Below, in pieces: positions 10,439-19,432 of a DNA stretch of 64,000 bases; the first letter of the stretch is position 1, and each line of letters starts with the position of its first letter. Made by a program: the position numbers and the translations under genes. The stretch spans positions 817,001 through 881,000 of the forward strand of contig NZ_OY760503.1 in NCBI RefSeq assembly GCF_963663645.1, written 5' to 3'. The notes under the pieces were generated by a model, which saw nothing but the letters and a program-made list of their open reading frames with translations, ran no database searches and was not told where the DNA came from. This stretch comes from an uncultured Trichococcus sp. (GTDB taxonomy: Bacteria > Bacillota > Bacilli > Lactobacillales > Aerococcaceae).

Positions 10439-11434
10439 TTAAGTCTTCTGTACAATTTCTTTCTTTTTGGATAGGTTCGATAGAAAAATCTCAATCTGAC
10501 CAGCCTTACTGGTTATGATCCAGAATGTCATCATAAATATTCCAAAGAATATGTTATTCCAACCACCGCTATCATAACCCATTGCACCCAAACCATAATT
10601 CATCAACTGGATAGTTAGTGCCCCAACGGTAATGCCAACAATCTCCAGTGTCAGTTTCCCCAGGAACATCCCTATGTAGACAGAAGCGATGTAACTGAAC
10701 AAAATCCCTGTAGAGGATAAATTGGATAATGTTTCTACTTTATTTTGAGATACAAAGATAGTTGCCGCGAGCCCAAATAAAATACCAGAAAAAACATAGG
10801 CTGTTATAACATTTTTTCTCTCTTTGATTCCAATGTTTACCGAGACATGCTGACCATGTCTCAATAGTTTTGCTCTATACCCAAAAGGTGTAAGCGATAA
10901 AATAATTTGATACAAAATCATGGCGAACACCATGATATATATTGTGTAGGGCTCTCTCCCAAAAATATTCAAGCCCACATTCGCCATAATATTTACACCA
11001 TTGCCTCCCCCAAGAACAAGAGTCAATGCTTCATATACTAACGCTAACATAATGGTACAAATGATGATCGGCAATTTTGAGGTGACATATACGGTGGCAG
11101 TAATCATGCTGATGATTACTGAGAAAACAACACATAGTACCAGTAGCATCATCGGTCCACCATTAAACTGTTGCGTATAATAGACACCTAGAATTCCAGC
11201 CAACACCATAGTAGCTCCGCCCGAGAAATCAAATCTTCCATGACGCAATTGCATGGCTAACCCGCAGCCCATCGTGACAGCCATCCCCAAATTCCTGAAA
11301 ATAGCTTTCCACATGGCCGATTGCCCATAATAGTCTATCCCATTAGATTTTGTGATAGTGTACATAACCACGAACATCAGAACGGGCAAGCCTATTGTTA
11401 TCAATATATTCCTGACCATTGTTTTACTGTTCAT
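10439..11434 (-). CDS. Ribose-type ABC transporter permease (second)
   Basis: A polytopic membrane protein of the branched-chain amino acid/ribose permease superfamily, with family motifs GGATMVLAGILGVYY near residue 75 and a glycine-rich segment near the C-terminus. I start it at the ATG at 11434, where GGGGTG lies 6 bases upstream; a GTG three codons earlier is an alternative. The length is 331 residues. It follows the binding-protein gene by 45 bases and would pair with the other permease (12705-13709) and the double ATPase to form the importer. The two permeases differ strongly, as expected for a heterodimeric pore. Confidence 0.88.
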   Translation of the reverse strand: MNSKTMVRNILITIGLPVLMFVVMYTITKSNGIDYYGQSAMWKAIFRNLGMAVTMGCGLAMQLRHGRFDFSGGATMVLAGILGVYYTQQFNGGPMMLLVLCVVFSVIISMITATVYVTSKLPIIICTIMLALVYEALTLVLGGGNGVNIMANVGLNIFGREPYTIYIMVFAMILYQIILSLTPFGYRAKLLRHGQHVSVNIGIKERKNVITAYVFSGILFGLAATIFVSQNKVETLSNLSSTGILFSYIASVYIGMFLGKLTLEIVGITVGALTIQLMNYGLGAMGYDSGGWNNIFFGIFMMTFWIITSKAGQIEIFLSNLSKKKEIVQKT

Positions 11435-11479
11435 AAATTTCACCCCAGTATTTCCTTGTGACTAATAGTCTTACTATTC

Positions 11480-12646
11480 TCATTTGGCCATCAAATCTTC
11501 CATGGACATGTTCATAAGTACTTCTTTGAACTCCTCATAACTTGCATCTGGATTATATGAAGTAAGATATTGCGTGAAGTCTTCCGGAGAAATGAAAGCT
11601 TGATCTATATCTGCGGTGAAGTAGAAACATTTTTCCTCCAGAGCTGTTAACTCTTCATCGTTGGTTACAAAAACCACTGAAGTATCGATACGCTCTGCTT
11701 CTTCTGGTTGATCAGCAAATGGTTTCTCTGCCACAGCATTAAGGATCATCGCAACAGGAAGGGCTACAACTTCGACATTCGATAACGTCATCATTCTCAT
11801 TTCGCCATTTTCAAATGCGTCTAAATCATCTTTTTTAAATCCTGTGGTATACAAATCAACATCGGTCTTATCCGCGCTTACCATCGTAGGATGCACAAAA
11901 CCACTCGCTAAGCTAAAAATAGAGTCTAATTCAGGATAATTATTAAAATATGTATCTTCCAATGCACTAAAACTTAACTCCTGAGTCTCATAGATTTCAA
12001 TAGGTTCGGCCGCAGTGTCATTATGGCTTTCAATTGTTTCCGTAAACGCTTGGATTGCCGCACTTTTTTGTGGGAAGTACAGTAATGGGAAGGTGACGAT
12101 GCCTACGTTCGTATTACCATCTTTAATTACTAACTCAGCAGCTTTTTCTCCAATCGAGGAAGTATCGTACAGGCCATCATTCACATTTCCCAGATAATAG
12201 TCACTTGACTTTAACTCATCAAAACTGCTATCCATGTCTGTGATGAACGCAGACAGGAATACACCTGCAGCCTCACACTCCTGCAAAATTGCCGGTGTTC
12301 CGCTGTCTATCGCCAGAATAATCCCGTCCACTCCAGATGCAATCAAATTCTGTACAGCTGTTATGTTAGTCTGCTCATCGTAGCTGCTTCCTACGACATA
12401 CTCATATGAGAAACCCACTTCCTCCGACAGAGCATCCATATACACGGTCAGTGCATCGAGCGTCTCTCCGCTCTGCATATGACCGAGTACGCCAATCTTT
12501 ACATCCGCATAATCAAATGACGCTTGTTCAGCTGTACTGTTGCCTGCCGCAGTCGAGTCAGATCCTTGTTGTTCTCCTGCTCCACCACATGCTGCCAAGC
12601 CTAATAACATTGTTGCACTCATAAGTAGTTTTATCATTTTTTTCAT
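11480..12646 (-). CDS. Sugar-binding lipoprotein of a ribose-type ABC importer
   Basis: The N-terminus MKKMIKLLMSATMLLGLAAC is a lipoprotein signal with the lipobox LAAC, followed by a Ser/Thr/Gly linker. The body has the type I periplasmic-binding fold seen in ribose and galactose binders (ADVKIGVLGHMQSGETLDAL, LIASGVDGIILAID). I start at the ATG at 12646 because AGGAG lies 9 bases upstream and would collide with the ATG three codons earlier. The length is 388 residues. The gene sits between two permease genes, an uncommon order for this class. The ligand is unknown; neighbouring GH2 and GH3 enzymes suggest an oligosaccharide or glycoside. Confidence 0.88.
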   Translation of the reverse strand: MKKMIKLLMSATMLLGLAACGGAGEQQGSDSTAAGNSTAEQASFDYADVKIGVLGHMQSGETLDALTVYMDALSEEVGFSYEYVVGSSYDEQTNITAVQNLIASGVDGIILAIDSGTPAILQECEAAGVFLSAFITDMDSSFDELKSSDYYLGNVNDGLYDTSSIGEKAAELVIKDGNTNVGIVTFPLLYFPQKSAAIQAFTETIESHNDTAAEPIEIYETQELSFSALEDTYFNNYPELDSIFSLASGFVHPTMVSADKTDVDLYTTGFKKDDLDAFENGEMRMMTLSNVEVVALPVAMILNAVAEKPFADQPEEAERIDTSVVFVTNDEELTALEEKCFYFTADIDQAFISPEDFTQYLTSYNPDASYEEFKEVLMNMSMEDLMAK

Positions 12647-12704
12647 CCTGATCATCTCCTGATATATTTTTTATGAAACATTCCACACATTGAATAGAGG
12701 CAGC

Positions 12705-13709
12705 TTATCTAGGTAACACGACTCCTTTCTTGCGGCTGGTTATGATCACGATGACCGCAAAGATCAATGCCTTTACCAGCGGAACGTTGCTTGCAGCAAC
12801 CCCAGATAGCGTAAGACCATTTGTCAAAAGAATATAGGAAAATGAACCGATCAGAGCAGCACTAACTCTACTCTTCATTCCTCCTGACAAAGGCATTCCG
12901 CCGAGGATCAACGCCACCATAACATCCATATGATACCCTGCACCCGTGACACGGGAAGAGCTTCCCGACCGGGCTAAAATGAACAGGCTCGCTATCGCTA
13001 CGCAGGTTCCCATGATGAGATACGCATATATTTTGTTTCTGAATACATTCACACCACTTTGCTTGGCAAATTCCAAGTTTGCACCAATACTACTTGTATA
13101 TTTACCTAGACGCGTATAATTGAATAAGTAATACACGACAGAAAACATAATTACCAATGCTCCAATTTGAACATACATATTTTTCCAGAATGAAAAATCA
13201 AAGCTGGTTCTGATTGTATTGGTTTTTAGCGTTATAATCGTTTGAACGCCTGTTCCGATAAACATCAGGAACAAACTAGTGATGACAGAAGGTAGACCTA
13301 ACCAAGAACTCACCGCCCCATTGATTAATCCAAAAGACAGCGCTAAGAGCAAGGCGGCCATAAACGCTATCAAAAGATTTCCTGTGGCATTTAAAACAAT
13401 CGCTTGAATCAGTGTGCAGAGACCGATTGTGGCTCCAATCGAGATGTCCAAATTTCCCATTGAGTATACAAATACGCCTCCCAGACATACAATAGCCAAA
13501 GCCACCGTTTGTTGGATCACAATGCTGACGTTATAAGCTCCAAATAGGTTCCCATTGGAAGTAAAGCTAAAAACGATCAGGATTAATACCAAGCCTAAGT
13601 AAGGAACAATACTCAGCCAATCCCACTTTTTGATTTTTTTCATCAGACCAAGAAAATCCGCCGATTCGATATGATTTTCTCCACTCGATTTATTTGCTGG
13701 TTTTTCCAT
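12705..13709 (-). CDS. Ribose-type ABC transporter permease (first)
   Basis: A 334-residue membrane protein with the RbsC-type pattern: a cytoplasmic N-terminus, then helices with GNLDISIGATIGL (the conserved D-S-G segment) and a C-terminal half containing ALILGGMPLSGG. AGGAG stands 6 bases before the ATG. It lies 34 bases downstream of the ATPase gene and 58 bases upstream of the binding protein, consistent with one transcript. Together with 10439-11434 it should form the membrane channel. Confidence 0.9.
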   Translation of the reverse strand: MEKPANKSSGENHIESADFLGLMKKIKKWDWLSIVPYLGLVLILIVFSFTSNGNLFGAYNVSIVIQQTVALAIVCLGGVFVYSMGNLDISIGATIGLCTLIQAIVLNATGNLLIAFMAALLLALSFGLINGAVSSWLGLPSVITSLFLMFIGTGVQTIITLKTNTIRTSFDFSFWKNMYVQIGALVIMFSVVYYLFNYTRLGKYTSSIGANLEFAKQSGVNVFRNKIYAYLIMGTCVAIASLFILARSGSSSRVTGAGYHMDVMVALILGGMPLSGGMKSRVSAALIGSFSYILLTNGLTLSGVAASNVPLVKALIFAVIVIITSRKKGVVLPR

Positions 13710-13743
13710 AATTATCTCCTTTCGTTATTTCCAAAAGACGCCA

Positions 13744-15246
13744 TTAAATGATGTATTCAATGATATCTGTCTGTTTCAGATCCTTATCCCGTGTAATGCT
13801 GGCGCTCACTTCATTATCTTTCATGATAACTATCTGATCGCACATTCCAATCAGTTCCGGCAATTCTTCACTGATCATCAATATCGCCTTATTATCCGCT
13901 TTCATTTGGCTAATCAATTGATACATAAATTGTTTAACGCCAATATCCACACCGCGAGTCGGACAATCCATGATGAAGATGTCGCTGTCTTTTGCCATCC
14001 ATTTTGCGAAGGAAACCTTTTGCTTATTGCCGCCAGATAACGTCGAAACGTATTGGTTCTCGTTGTTGCATTTTATGCTGAAAGCATCAATTTGTTCCTG
14101 GGCAACTCTTGTGGATGCTTTTTTTGATAAATACATCATCTTTCCGGACAGTCCTCGAATACTTGGCATAATGATATTGTCTCGAATTGAGCCTTCTCCA
14201 ATTAGAGCTTCTCGATCGCGATTTTTTGAGATGTACCCCATATTATTGTCGATTGCGGACATAATGCCTTCGATAGGTTTTCCTTTACACTCGATGATGC
14301 CCTCTTTCAGCCGTTCCAATCCAAAAGCTGCTCTCCCTACATCACGCATGCCGCTACCTGATAATCCGCCCAGACCTAAGATTTGACCCTTATGCAACTT
14401 CAGATTAAAGTTTTTTATTTCATTAAAGGATGCATTCTTAAATTCCAATACAACTTCACCAGAGTGGGATGGATCGTAGTCCTCTCTGTAGTAAGCTTCT
14501 CCAATTTCCCGCCCTACCATCATATAACGGATTTTTTTGGGATCCATCTCTGCTTTTTCTAACGTCCCTATGATGTTTCCATCCCTCAATACCGTCAAAA
14601 TATTGCAAACTTCAATGATTTCATCCATGTCGTGACTGATGAATATGACCGCTTTTCCTTCAGCCGCCATTTTGTTGATGAGTTTGTAAATCAATGCTCT
14701 ACCGATATGACTTAAGGCTGTAGTTGTTTCATCAACAACTAACAGCTGTGTATCATCCGTTACTGCACGGCAGATTTCAATCAATTTTCGATCTTCAAAG
14801 CTGTATCTGTTTATGCTGTCTCCGCCCTTGATGTGCTCGATACCAAATTTTTGCAAGAGTTCATCCGCTGCTTGAACCATTCTCTTTTTGGAAACCATAC
14901 CCAAGTTAGTGAATTCTGCTTCTTTTCCAGCAAATAAATTCTCTGCCACAGTTACATCACTGATCGTATTTGCTTCCTGAAGAATCATGCTCATACCTTG
15001 CTCACGTGCATAAATCATGCTTTCAGGGTTCCACTCTTTCCCCAAGTAAAACATTTCACCACTATCAGAATCTTGTAATCCCGATGCAATACTGGTCACA
15101 GTACTCTTACCGCTCCCATTTTCTCCGACCAGACCATGGATTTGTCCTCTTTTTACAGTTAGATTTACACCTTTTAATGCAATCGTCGGCCCAAAGCTTT
15201 TAAACATATTTTTTACTTCCAGCAATGTTTCTCCTTTTTTGGACAT
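13744..15246 (-). CDS. Ribose-type ABC transporter double ATP-binding protein
   Basis: The 500 residues contain two ABC ATPase domains in tandem, as in RbsA/MglA. The first has Walker A GENGSGKST and a Walker B region with LLVVDETTTAL. The second has a degenerate P-loop region (GLGGLSGSGMRDVG) and the signature TLSGGNKQKVSFAKW with DCPTRGVDIG. It energises uptake by the two permeases that follow. It lies 21 bases downstream of the GH3 gene with a GGAAG ribosome-binding site. As in RbsA, only one of the two ATP sites is likely fully catalytic. Confidence 0.92.
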   Translation of the reverse strand: MSKKGETLLEVKNMFKSFGPTIALKGVNLTVKRGQIHGLVGENGSGKSTVTSIASGLQDSDSGEMFYLGKEWNPESMIYAREQGMSMILQEANTISDVTVAENLFAGKEAEFTNLGMVSKKRMVQAADELLQKFGIEHIKGGDSINRYSFEDRKLIEICRAVTDDTQLLVVDETTTALSHIGRALIYKLINKMAAEGKAVIFISHDMDEIIEVCNILTVLRDGNIIGTLEKAEMDPKKIRYMMVGREIGEAYYREDYDPSHSGEVVLEFKNASFNEIKNFNLKLHKGQILGLGGLSGSGMRDVGRAAFGLERLKEGIIECKGKPIEGIMSAIDNNMGYISKNRDREALIGEGSIRDNIIMPSIRGLSGKMMYLSKKASTRVAQEQIDAFSIKCNNENQYVSTLSGGNKQKVSFAKWMAKDSDIFIMDCPTRGVDIGVKQFMYQLISQMKADNKAILMISEELPELIGMCDQIVIMKDNEVSASITRDKDLKQTDIIEYII

Positions 15247-15267
15247 TTCTGTAACTTCCTTTCTATA

Positions 15268-17007
15268 TCAATATCTAGTGTCCCAGCTGTTGCACCACAC
15301 GGTTTCATTATATTTACCTTTAAATTCCGACTGACCAGTTATCTTCTCAACAGTAGCTTGAATACATTGTCTGGTCGGTCCATAAGCATTGATGAAAGTT
15401 TTCATCATAGGTAAATCGTACAGATGGTTTGTATAACTTAAAGAAACACAAACCGTAGGAACTTCATTGATCCACCAAGGTAATTCATTGGAATGGGGCG
15501 CTGAATATTTCACCCGTACATTATTTTCTTGGGCATAGCCTTTCATATGCACGAACACAAAAACGACGTCATATTTTTCTTTGAATGATTCCACTGTTGG
15601 CATACCCATAATTTTAAATTTATTGAATGATGAGCGTTCTCTTTGCTCAAGATCATAAAACGAGTCATTCACGTCAACCTGAAATCCAGCTTTTTCCAGT
15701 TCTTCAACCACGATTTTCTTGGTTTTGTCTGTCCCATCCGCATAGGAAACGGGGGCGCTCTCAAGAAAATACAACATGGCTCTCTTTTTATCGGATACAT
15801 CAATCGGCAGTAGTTTTTGCGTATTCTTGACAAGCGTAATGCTTTCATCCGCAATTTCTTTTGCCACTGCCAAGTGCTCTTCACTGCCAATTTGTTCCAA
15901 TTTCGCCGTAGCTTCTTCCAAAGACTCCGCTTTCATTTTATGCAATCCTAGCTTTGCCTTCATCCCTATGATGTGTTCAAGTGCTTCCTGTAATCTCTCT
16001 TCAGAAATGATGCCTTTTTCATAACCATCCAGCATGTATCGGAAATCCTCTTCTTCATCATGCATGAACAAAAACATATCGCATCCCGCCGCAATCGCAT
16101 ATGGAAGCTGTTCGTTCCTTGGTTTCGCACTCAGCAACCCCCCCATATGAGAAGCGTCGGTCACTACCAGACCTTGGAAACCTAATTGTTTTCTCAATAA
16201 ATCAGTTGTGATTTCAGGCGCCAATGTAGCCGGCATAATGTCTTCATCCAGGATGCCTGGCCGTAACTTTCTGCTGTATGCAGGAAGTGCAATGTGTCCG
16301 ATCATAATCGTTTCCAGTCCATCTTCTATGAGTGACCGATAGACCTTGCCGAAACTGGCATCCCATTCTTCACATGTCAGATTGTTGATCCCCATCACCA
16401 GGTGTTGATCCCTTTCTTCAACGCCATCTCCCGGAAAATGTTTTGCACTTGCCAGCATATTGCTGTTTTTTAAGCCTTTAATGTTTGCTTTTGCCAATTC
16501 CAAAACTTGGTCCGCTTCATTTCCAAAAGATCTCGTATTCACGATCGTGTTGCGCCAATTAAAGAGAATATCCACGATCGGAGAAAAGGTCCAGTTGCAC
16601 CCCAAGGCGGTAGCCTCTATGCCACCGATATTTCCCATTTGATACGCAGCTTCCGGAGTAGCAGTCGCTCCACATTGCGCTTGTGTTGCCACTTGTGTGC
16701 CGTTTTGACAGAGACTGCTACCGCCATCCTCGCAATTTGCTGCAATAAACATAGGCGTTTTACTGTACTTCTGGAACGCTCGATTTTGATGTAAGATTTT
16801 AAGAGGATCCCTTTCAGTATAGCGAGCTCCCCCTATATGGTATTTCTCCACTAAGTTTCTGATGTATTCTTCATTACTGCTTTTACCCAAAACAATAAAA
16901 AGTTGTCCAATTTTCTCTTCAATCGACATCTTGTTTATTGTGTCTTCTACCCACTCAATGTCTTTATCCGCTAACCCATACGGCATTCCCTTAAGATTGG
17001 TTATCAT
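15268..17007 (-). CDS. GH3 family glycosidase, beta-N-acetylhexosaminidase-like
   Basis: The 579-residue protein has the GH3 barrel with KHFPGDG at 189-195 followed by D200-x-H202, the Asp-His dyad typical of NagZ-type N-acetylglucosaminidases. The nucleophile Asp284 is in LVVTDASHMGG. It also has a second alpha/beta domain after residue 390. There is no signal peptide, so it is cytoplasmic. It is the first gene of the ABC-importer operon, just behind the promoter at 17040-17067, and is divergent from an AraC regulator. The dyad favours beta-N-acetylglucosaminidase activity, but a broader beta-glycosidase role is possible. Confidence 0.87.
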   Translation of the reverse strand: MITNLKGMPYGLADKDIEWVEDTINKMSIEEKIGQLFIVLGKSSNEEYIRNLVEKYHIGGARYTERDPLKILHQNRAFQKYSKTPMFIAANCEDGGSSLCQNGTQVATQAQCGATATPEAAYQMGNIGGIEATALGCNWTFSPIVDILFNWRNTIVNTRSFGNEADQVLELAKANIKGLKNSNMLASAKHFPGDGVEERDQHLVMGINNLTCEEWDASFGKVYRSLIEDGLETIMIGHIALPAYSRKLRPGILDEDIMPATLAPEITTDLLRKQLGFQGLVVTDASHMGGLLSAKPRNEQLPYAIAAGCDMFLFMHDEEEDFRYMLDGYEKGIISEERLQEALEHIIGMKAKLGLHKMKAESLEEATAKLEQIGSEEHLAVAKEIADESITLVKNTQKLLPIDVSDKKRAMLYFLESAPVSYADGTDKTKKIVVEELEKAGFQVDVNDSFYDLEQRERSSFNKFKIMGMPTVESFKEKYDVVFVFVHMKGYAQENNVRVKYSAPHSNELPWWINEVPTVCVSLSYTNHLYDLPMMKTFINAYGPTRQCIQATVEKITGQSEFKGKYNETVWCNSWDTRY

Positions 17008-17039
17008 TTATCTAATCACCTATTATTCATTTATTTCCC

Positions 17040-17067
17040 ATACTATAGCATGTTATTTTCTATCCAA
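17040..17067 (-). promoter_or_regulatory. Promoter of the GH3-ABC-GH2 operon
   Basis: On the minus strand TTGGAT (17067-17062) and TAGTAT (17045-17040) are separated by 16 bases, 33 bases before the GH3 start. Confidence 0.55.
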
Positions 17068-17072
17068 TTAGA

Positions 17073-17086
17073 ATAAAACGGTTTCA
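17073..17086. promoter_or_regulatory. cre-like site between GH3 and the AraC regulator
   Basis: ATAAAACGGTTTCA matches the CcpA operator consensus at about 12 of 14 positions and lies directly upstream of the GH3 promoter, so carbon catabolite control is plausible. Confidence 0.4.
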
Positions 17087-17181
17087 ATTAGCACGTTTTT
17101 AAGGTGATTTTCTTTTTTTGTTTATTTATCCCCTATTCTGGAGTAAACTACTGTTACAGTTTGATTTTAAGGAGAAATGAA

Positions 17182-18396
17182 ATGAATTCATCAACGATCG
17201 ATTTTATTACAAAGCTTCTCTCGGATACACTGCACTTAAATTTTAATTATTTCATAGCTCCATACCCTAATCTATCCGCTTTTGACCAATCTCTCCGAGA
17301 AAGTCTCGAAGATTCTGAAAATTTGTACAGACAAGTGCAGGAGTTTCTGTTGACTATGGAAAAAAACACTTTCTATTTTGTAACGGATAATTATTCAATC
17401 AACTATATTTTTTTCTTTCCGTTCGTGGATAAACAGGATATCGTTGCCATAGGTCCTTATTTCAACAATCCGATTAATGATGATTATTGGCATGAAATCA
17501 CTGAAAACAATCACCTGACTGCAGCAGATATCCAAAATATAAAAGGATTCCTGTTCGGGATTCCTCAGATAGACAATAACTTGCATCTTATTTCAATCAT
17601 TTCAAATATCGTCTCCTATATTAATAAAGAGGACATCACTCCGTTTTCCATCAACTATCATGATTTTTCGAATTCGAGTAAAGATCATTATATTTATACT
17701 CCTAAAGATAATTTTGAAGCTTATTTCGACGCTGTATTTGATCGTTATAAGATAGAAAAAGAGCTTCTCAGCCACATTCGTAATGGGGATTGGGAAAAAG
17801 CATTAGTGGCAGCAGAGCGGTTCATGAGTTCGCCTATTGAACCTCGCCTAAAAAACACACTCAGAGATCAAAAATCCCATTTGACTTCAGCAAACACTTT
17901 GTTTCGTAAGGCTGTTGAAGGAAATGAAATACATCCTGTATACTTACATGAAATATCAAGTAAGTTTCTGCATATGATTGAACTTACCACCTCAGAAAGT
18001 GCTTTAAATAAATTATATGAACAAATGATCCGGGAATATTGCTTACTTGTGCAAAATAAATCCAGAAATACTTACTCTCTATCCGTTAGGAAAATATTGG
18101 ATTATATTGAATTCAATCTGAATTTACCCTTGACGCTGAACAGTATTTCCGAGAAATTCAACTTATCCGCTCCCTACATTTCCAGCCAGTTCAAAAAAGA
18201 AGTAGGAACTACTGTGATTCGATACATTAACCAATTACGCATCAATGAAGCCATAAAATTACTTGACTCCAGTTCTATGAGCATTCAAGATATTGCCGCT
18301 TATGTAGGCATCCCTGACTATAATTACTTCACGAAGGTGTTCAAAAAAGAGAGGGGCGTAACGCCTAGCGACTATCGGAAGGACATTGCCAAGTAG
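17182..18396 (+). CDS. AraC family transcriptional regulator
   Basis: I start it at 17182, where AAGGAG is followed by ATGAATTC; the frame is open further upstream but without a ribosome-binding site. The 404-residue protein ends in a two-helix-turn-helix AraC domain: ITLNSISEKFNLSAPYISSQF-type first helix pair, then SIQDIAAYVGIPDYNYFTKVF and GVTPSDYR. The N-terminal 290 residues have no motif I recognise and probably hold the ligand-sensing part. It is divergent from the GH3-ABC-GH2 operon across a short spacer with a promoter and a cre-like site, so it most likely controls that operon. Confidence 0.88.
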   Translation: MNSSTIDFITKLLSDTLHLNFNYFIAPYPNLSAFDQSLRESLEDSENLYRQVQEFLLTMEKNTFYFVTDNYSINYIFFFPFVDKQDIVAIGPYFNNPINDDYWHEITENNHLTAADIQNIKGFLFGIPQIDNNLHLISIISNIVSYINKEDITPFSINYHDFSNSSKDHYIYTPKDNFEAYFDAVFDRYKIEKELLSHIRNGDWEKALVAAERFMSSPIEPRLKNTLRDQKSHLTSANTLFRKAVEGNEIHPVYLHEISSKFLHMIELTTSESALNKLYEQMIREYCLLVQNKSRNTYSLSVRKILDYIEFNLNLPLTLNSISEKFNLSAPYISSQFKKEVGTTVIRYINQLRINEAIKLLDSSSMSIQDIAAYVGIPDYNYFTKVFKKERGVTPSDYRKDIAK

Positions 18397-18450
18397 CTTG
18401 TTTTCGAGCGGATGGCGAATTTCCCGCTCAAAAAGCCGACGCTAAGCGCA

Positions 18451-18488
18451 AAGAAGAGGCCGTCTCGAAAATGAGACGACCTCTTCTT
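18451..18488. terminator. Bidirectional terminator between the AraC gene and the YbjQ pair
   Basis: AAGAAGAGGCCGTCTC pairs with GAGACGACCTCTTCTT. It lies between two convergent genes and can serve both. Confidence 0.8.
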
Positions 18489-18529
18489 AGTGTTCTTATG
18501 AAAGCTGTCATTTGCGTTCCTGTGTCATT

Positions 18530-18841
18530 TTATTTAAATTTAACAGCGGTCCCATATACGATCACCTCAGCTGCGCCTTGCATGATTGCAGAGGAAGCAT
18601 ACCGAATGTTTACAACTGCATCCGCCTCTAATGCAGTCGCTTCGTCAACCAGCCGCTTTGTTGCTAGAGCCCTGGCCTCATTCATCATTTCGTTGTAGGC
18701 TTTGAGCTCCCCACCAATTAGCGTTTTAAGCCCTTGTGAAATATCGCGCCCTAAGTTTTTGGACTGAATCGTACTCCCCTTAACCAGTCCCAACATTTCA
18801 AATTCTTTTCCGCTTATATAATCAGTATTTACTAAGATCAT
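18530..18841 (-). CDS. YbjQ/UPF0145 family protein
   Basis: The 103-residue protein matches the YbjQ family, with an N-terminal strand ILVNTDYISG, NLGRDISQGLKTLIGGELKAY, and ALEADAVVNIRYASS in the second half. Family members form pentamers; they are often called heavy-metal-binding but their function is not settled. AAGGAGG lies 9 bases before the ATG at 18841. The start lies inside the end of the upstream membrane-protein gene (20-base overlap), so the two are co-translated. A start eight codons earlier is possible but badly spaced. Confidence 0.85.
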   Translation of the reverse strand: MILVNTDYISGKEFEMLGLVKGSTIQSKNLGRDISQGLKTLIGGELKAYNEMMNEARALATKRLVDEATALEADAVVNIRYASSAIMQGAAEVIVYGTAVKFK

Positions 18842-19061
18842 CGTCATCATCCTCCTTGATTTCATTCACTCTTTCAATTAACAAGTACACCATTAGCACA
18901 ATCAATCCGCTGGGGACAACGAGCAACAGTATTTTCATCAGCAAAGGGATGTCACCCGAACTAGCCAGTCCCAGCCACATGTAGAATATAAAATAGGAAA
19001 TGACCAAAACTGTAATCACTATTGGAGCAATCATTTTTTTCGTTTGTTTTTTCAATAGCAT
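18822..19061 (-). CDS. Small two-helix membrane protein
   Basis: The 79-residue protein has two hydrophobic segments (APIVITVLVISYFIFYMWL and LLMKILLLVVPSGLIVLMVYL) and an acidic tail with EDDDDD. I recognise no family. It overlaps the YbjQ gene by 20 bases and is probably its membrane partner. The ribosome-binding site before the ATG is weak (GTGGG). Confidence 0.7.
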   Translation of the reverse strand: MLLKKQTKKMIAPIVITVLVISYFIFYMWLGLASSGDIPLLMKILLLVVPSGLIVLMVYLLIERVNEIKEDDDDDLSKY

Positions 19062-19432
19062 TACCCACTTTCTGCATCCTCGAGAAATTATTTAAATCCT
19101 CTATACAGTATACCTCACCCAAAGCGAACATATCCAACATATACCGTCTCAGTTAAAAAGTGTCGTCCTGAATTTTACGTTTTTGCCAATCTAATTTTAC
19201 AAATTTGTCGGTCCCAACTTTACATTTTTGTACCAACATTCTCTATCCGCCATGACGCTGACAGAAATGAATCGTCCACACTTTTTGAGTGCACAAGAGA
19301 AAAATACTGTTAAAAATGAGAAAACCCTTGCTATGGTCTTCACTTCAGGGTTTAAGATAAGCTTATCATCATGATTAAGAATAAAGGCAATTCTTGATCA
19401 TGATTATTCGTACTAAATAAAGGAGAATGATT
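19062..19432. other. Intergenic region with triple AT-rich motif and an inverted repeat
   Basis: Three imperfect copies of a motif like AATTTTACGTTTTTG lie about 20-22 bases apart at 19174-19232, preceded by GTGTCGTCCTG. They resemble the repeated ends of some IS elements, but no transposase is present. A 15-bp inverted repeat lies at 19368-19404, listed separately. No gene is seen. Confidence 0.4.
19368..19404. promoter_or_regulatory. Possible operator: 15-bp inverted repeat before the NTF2-like gene
   Basis: ATCATGATTAAGAAT (19368-19382) is mirrored by ATTCTTGATCATGAT (19390-19404) with one mismatch and a 7-base spacer. It ends 16 bases before the AGGAG of the next gene, so it could be an operator or a leader hairpin. 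Confidence 0.5.
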
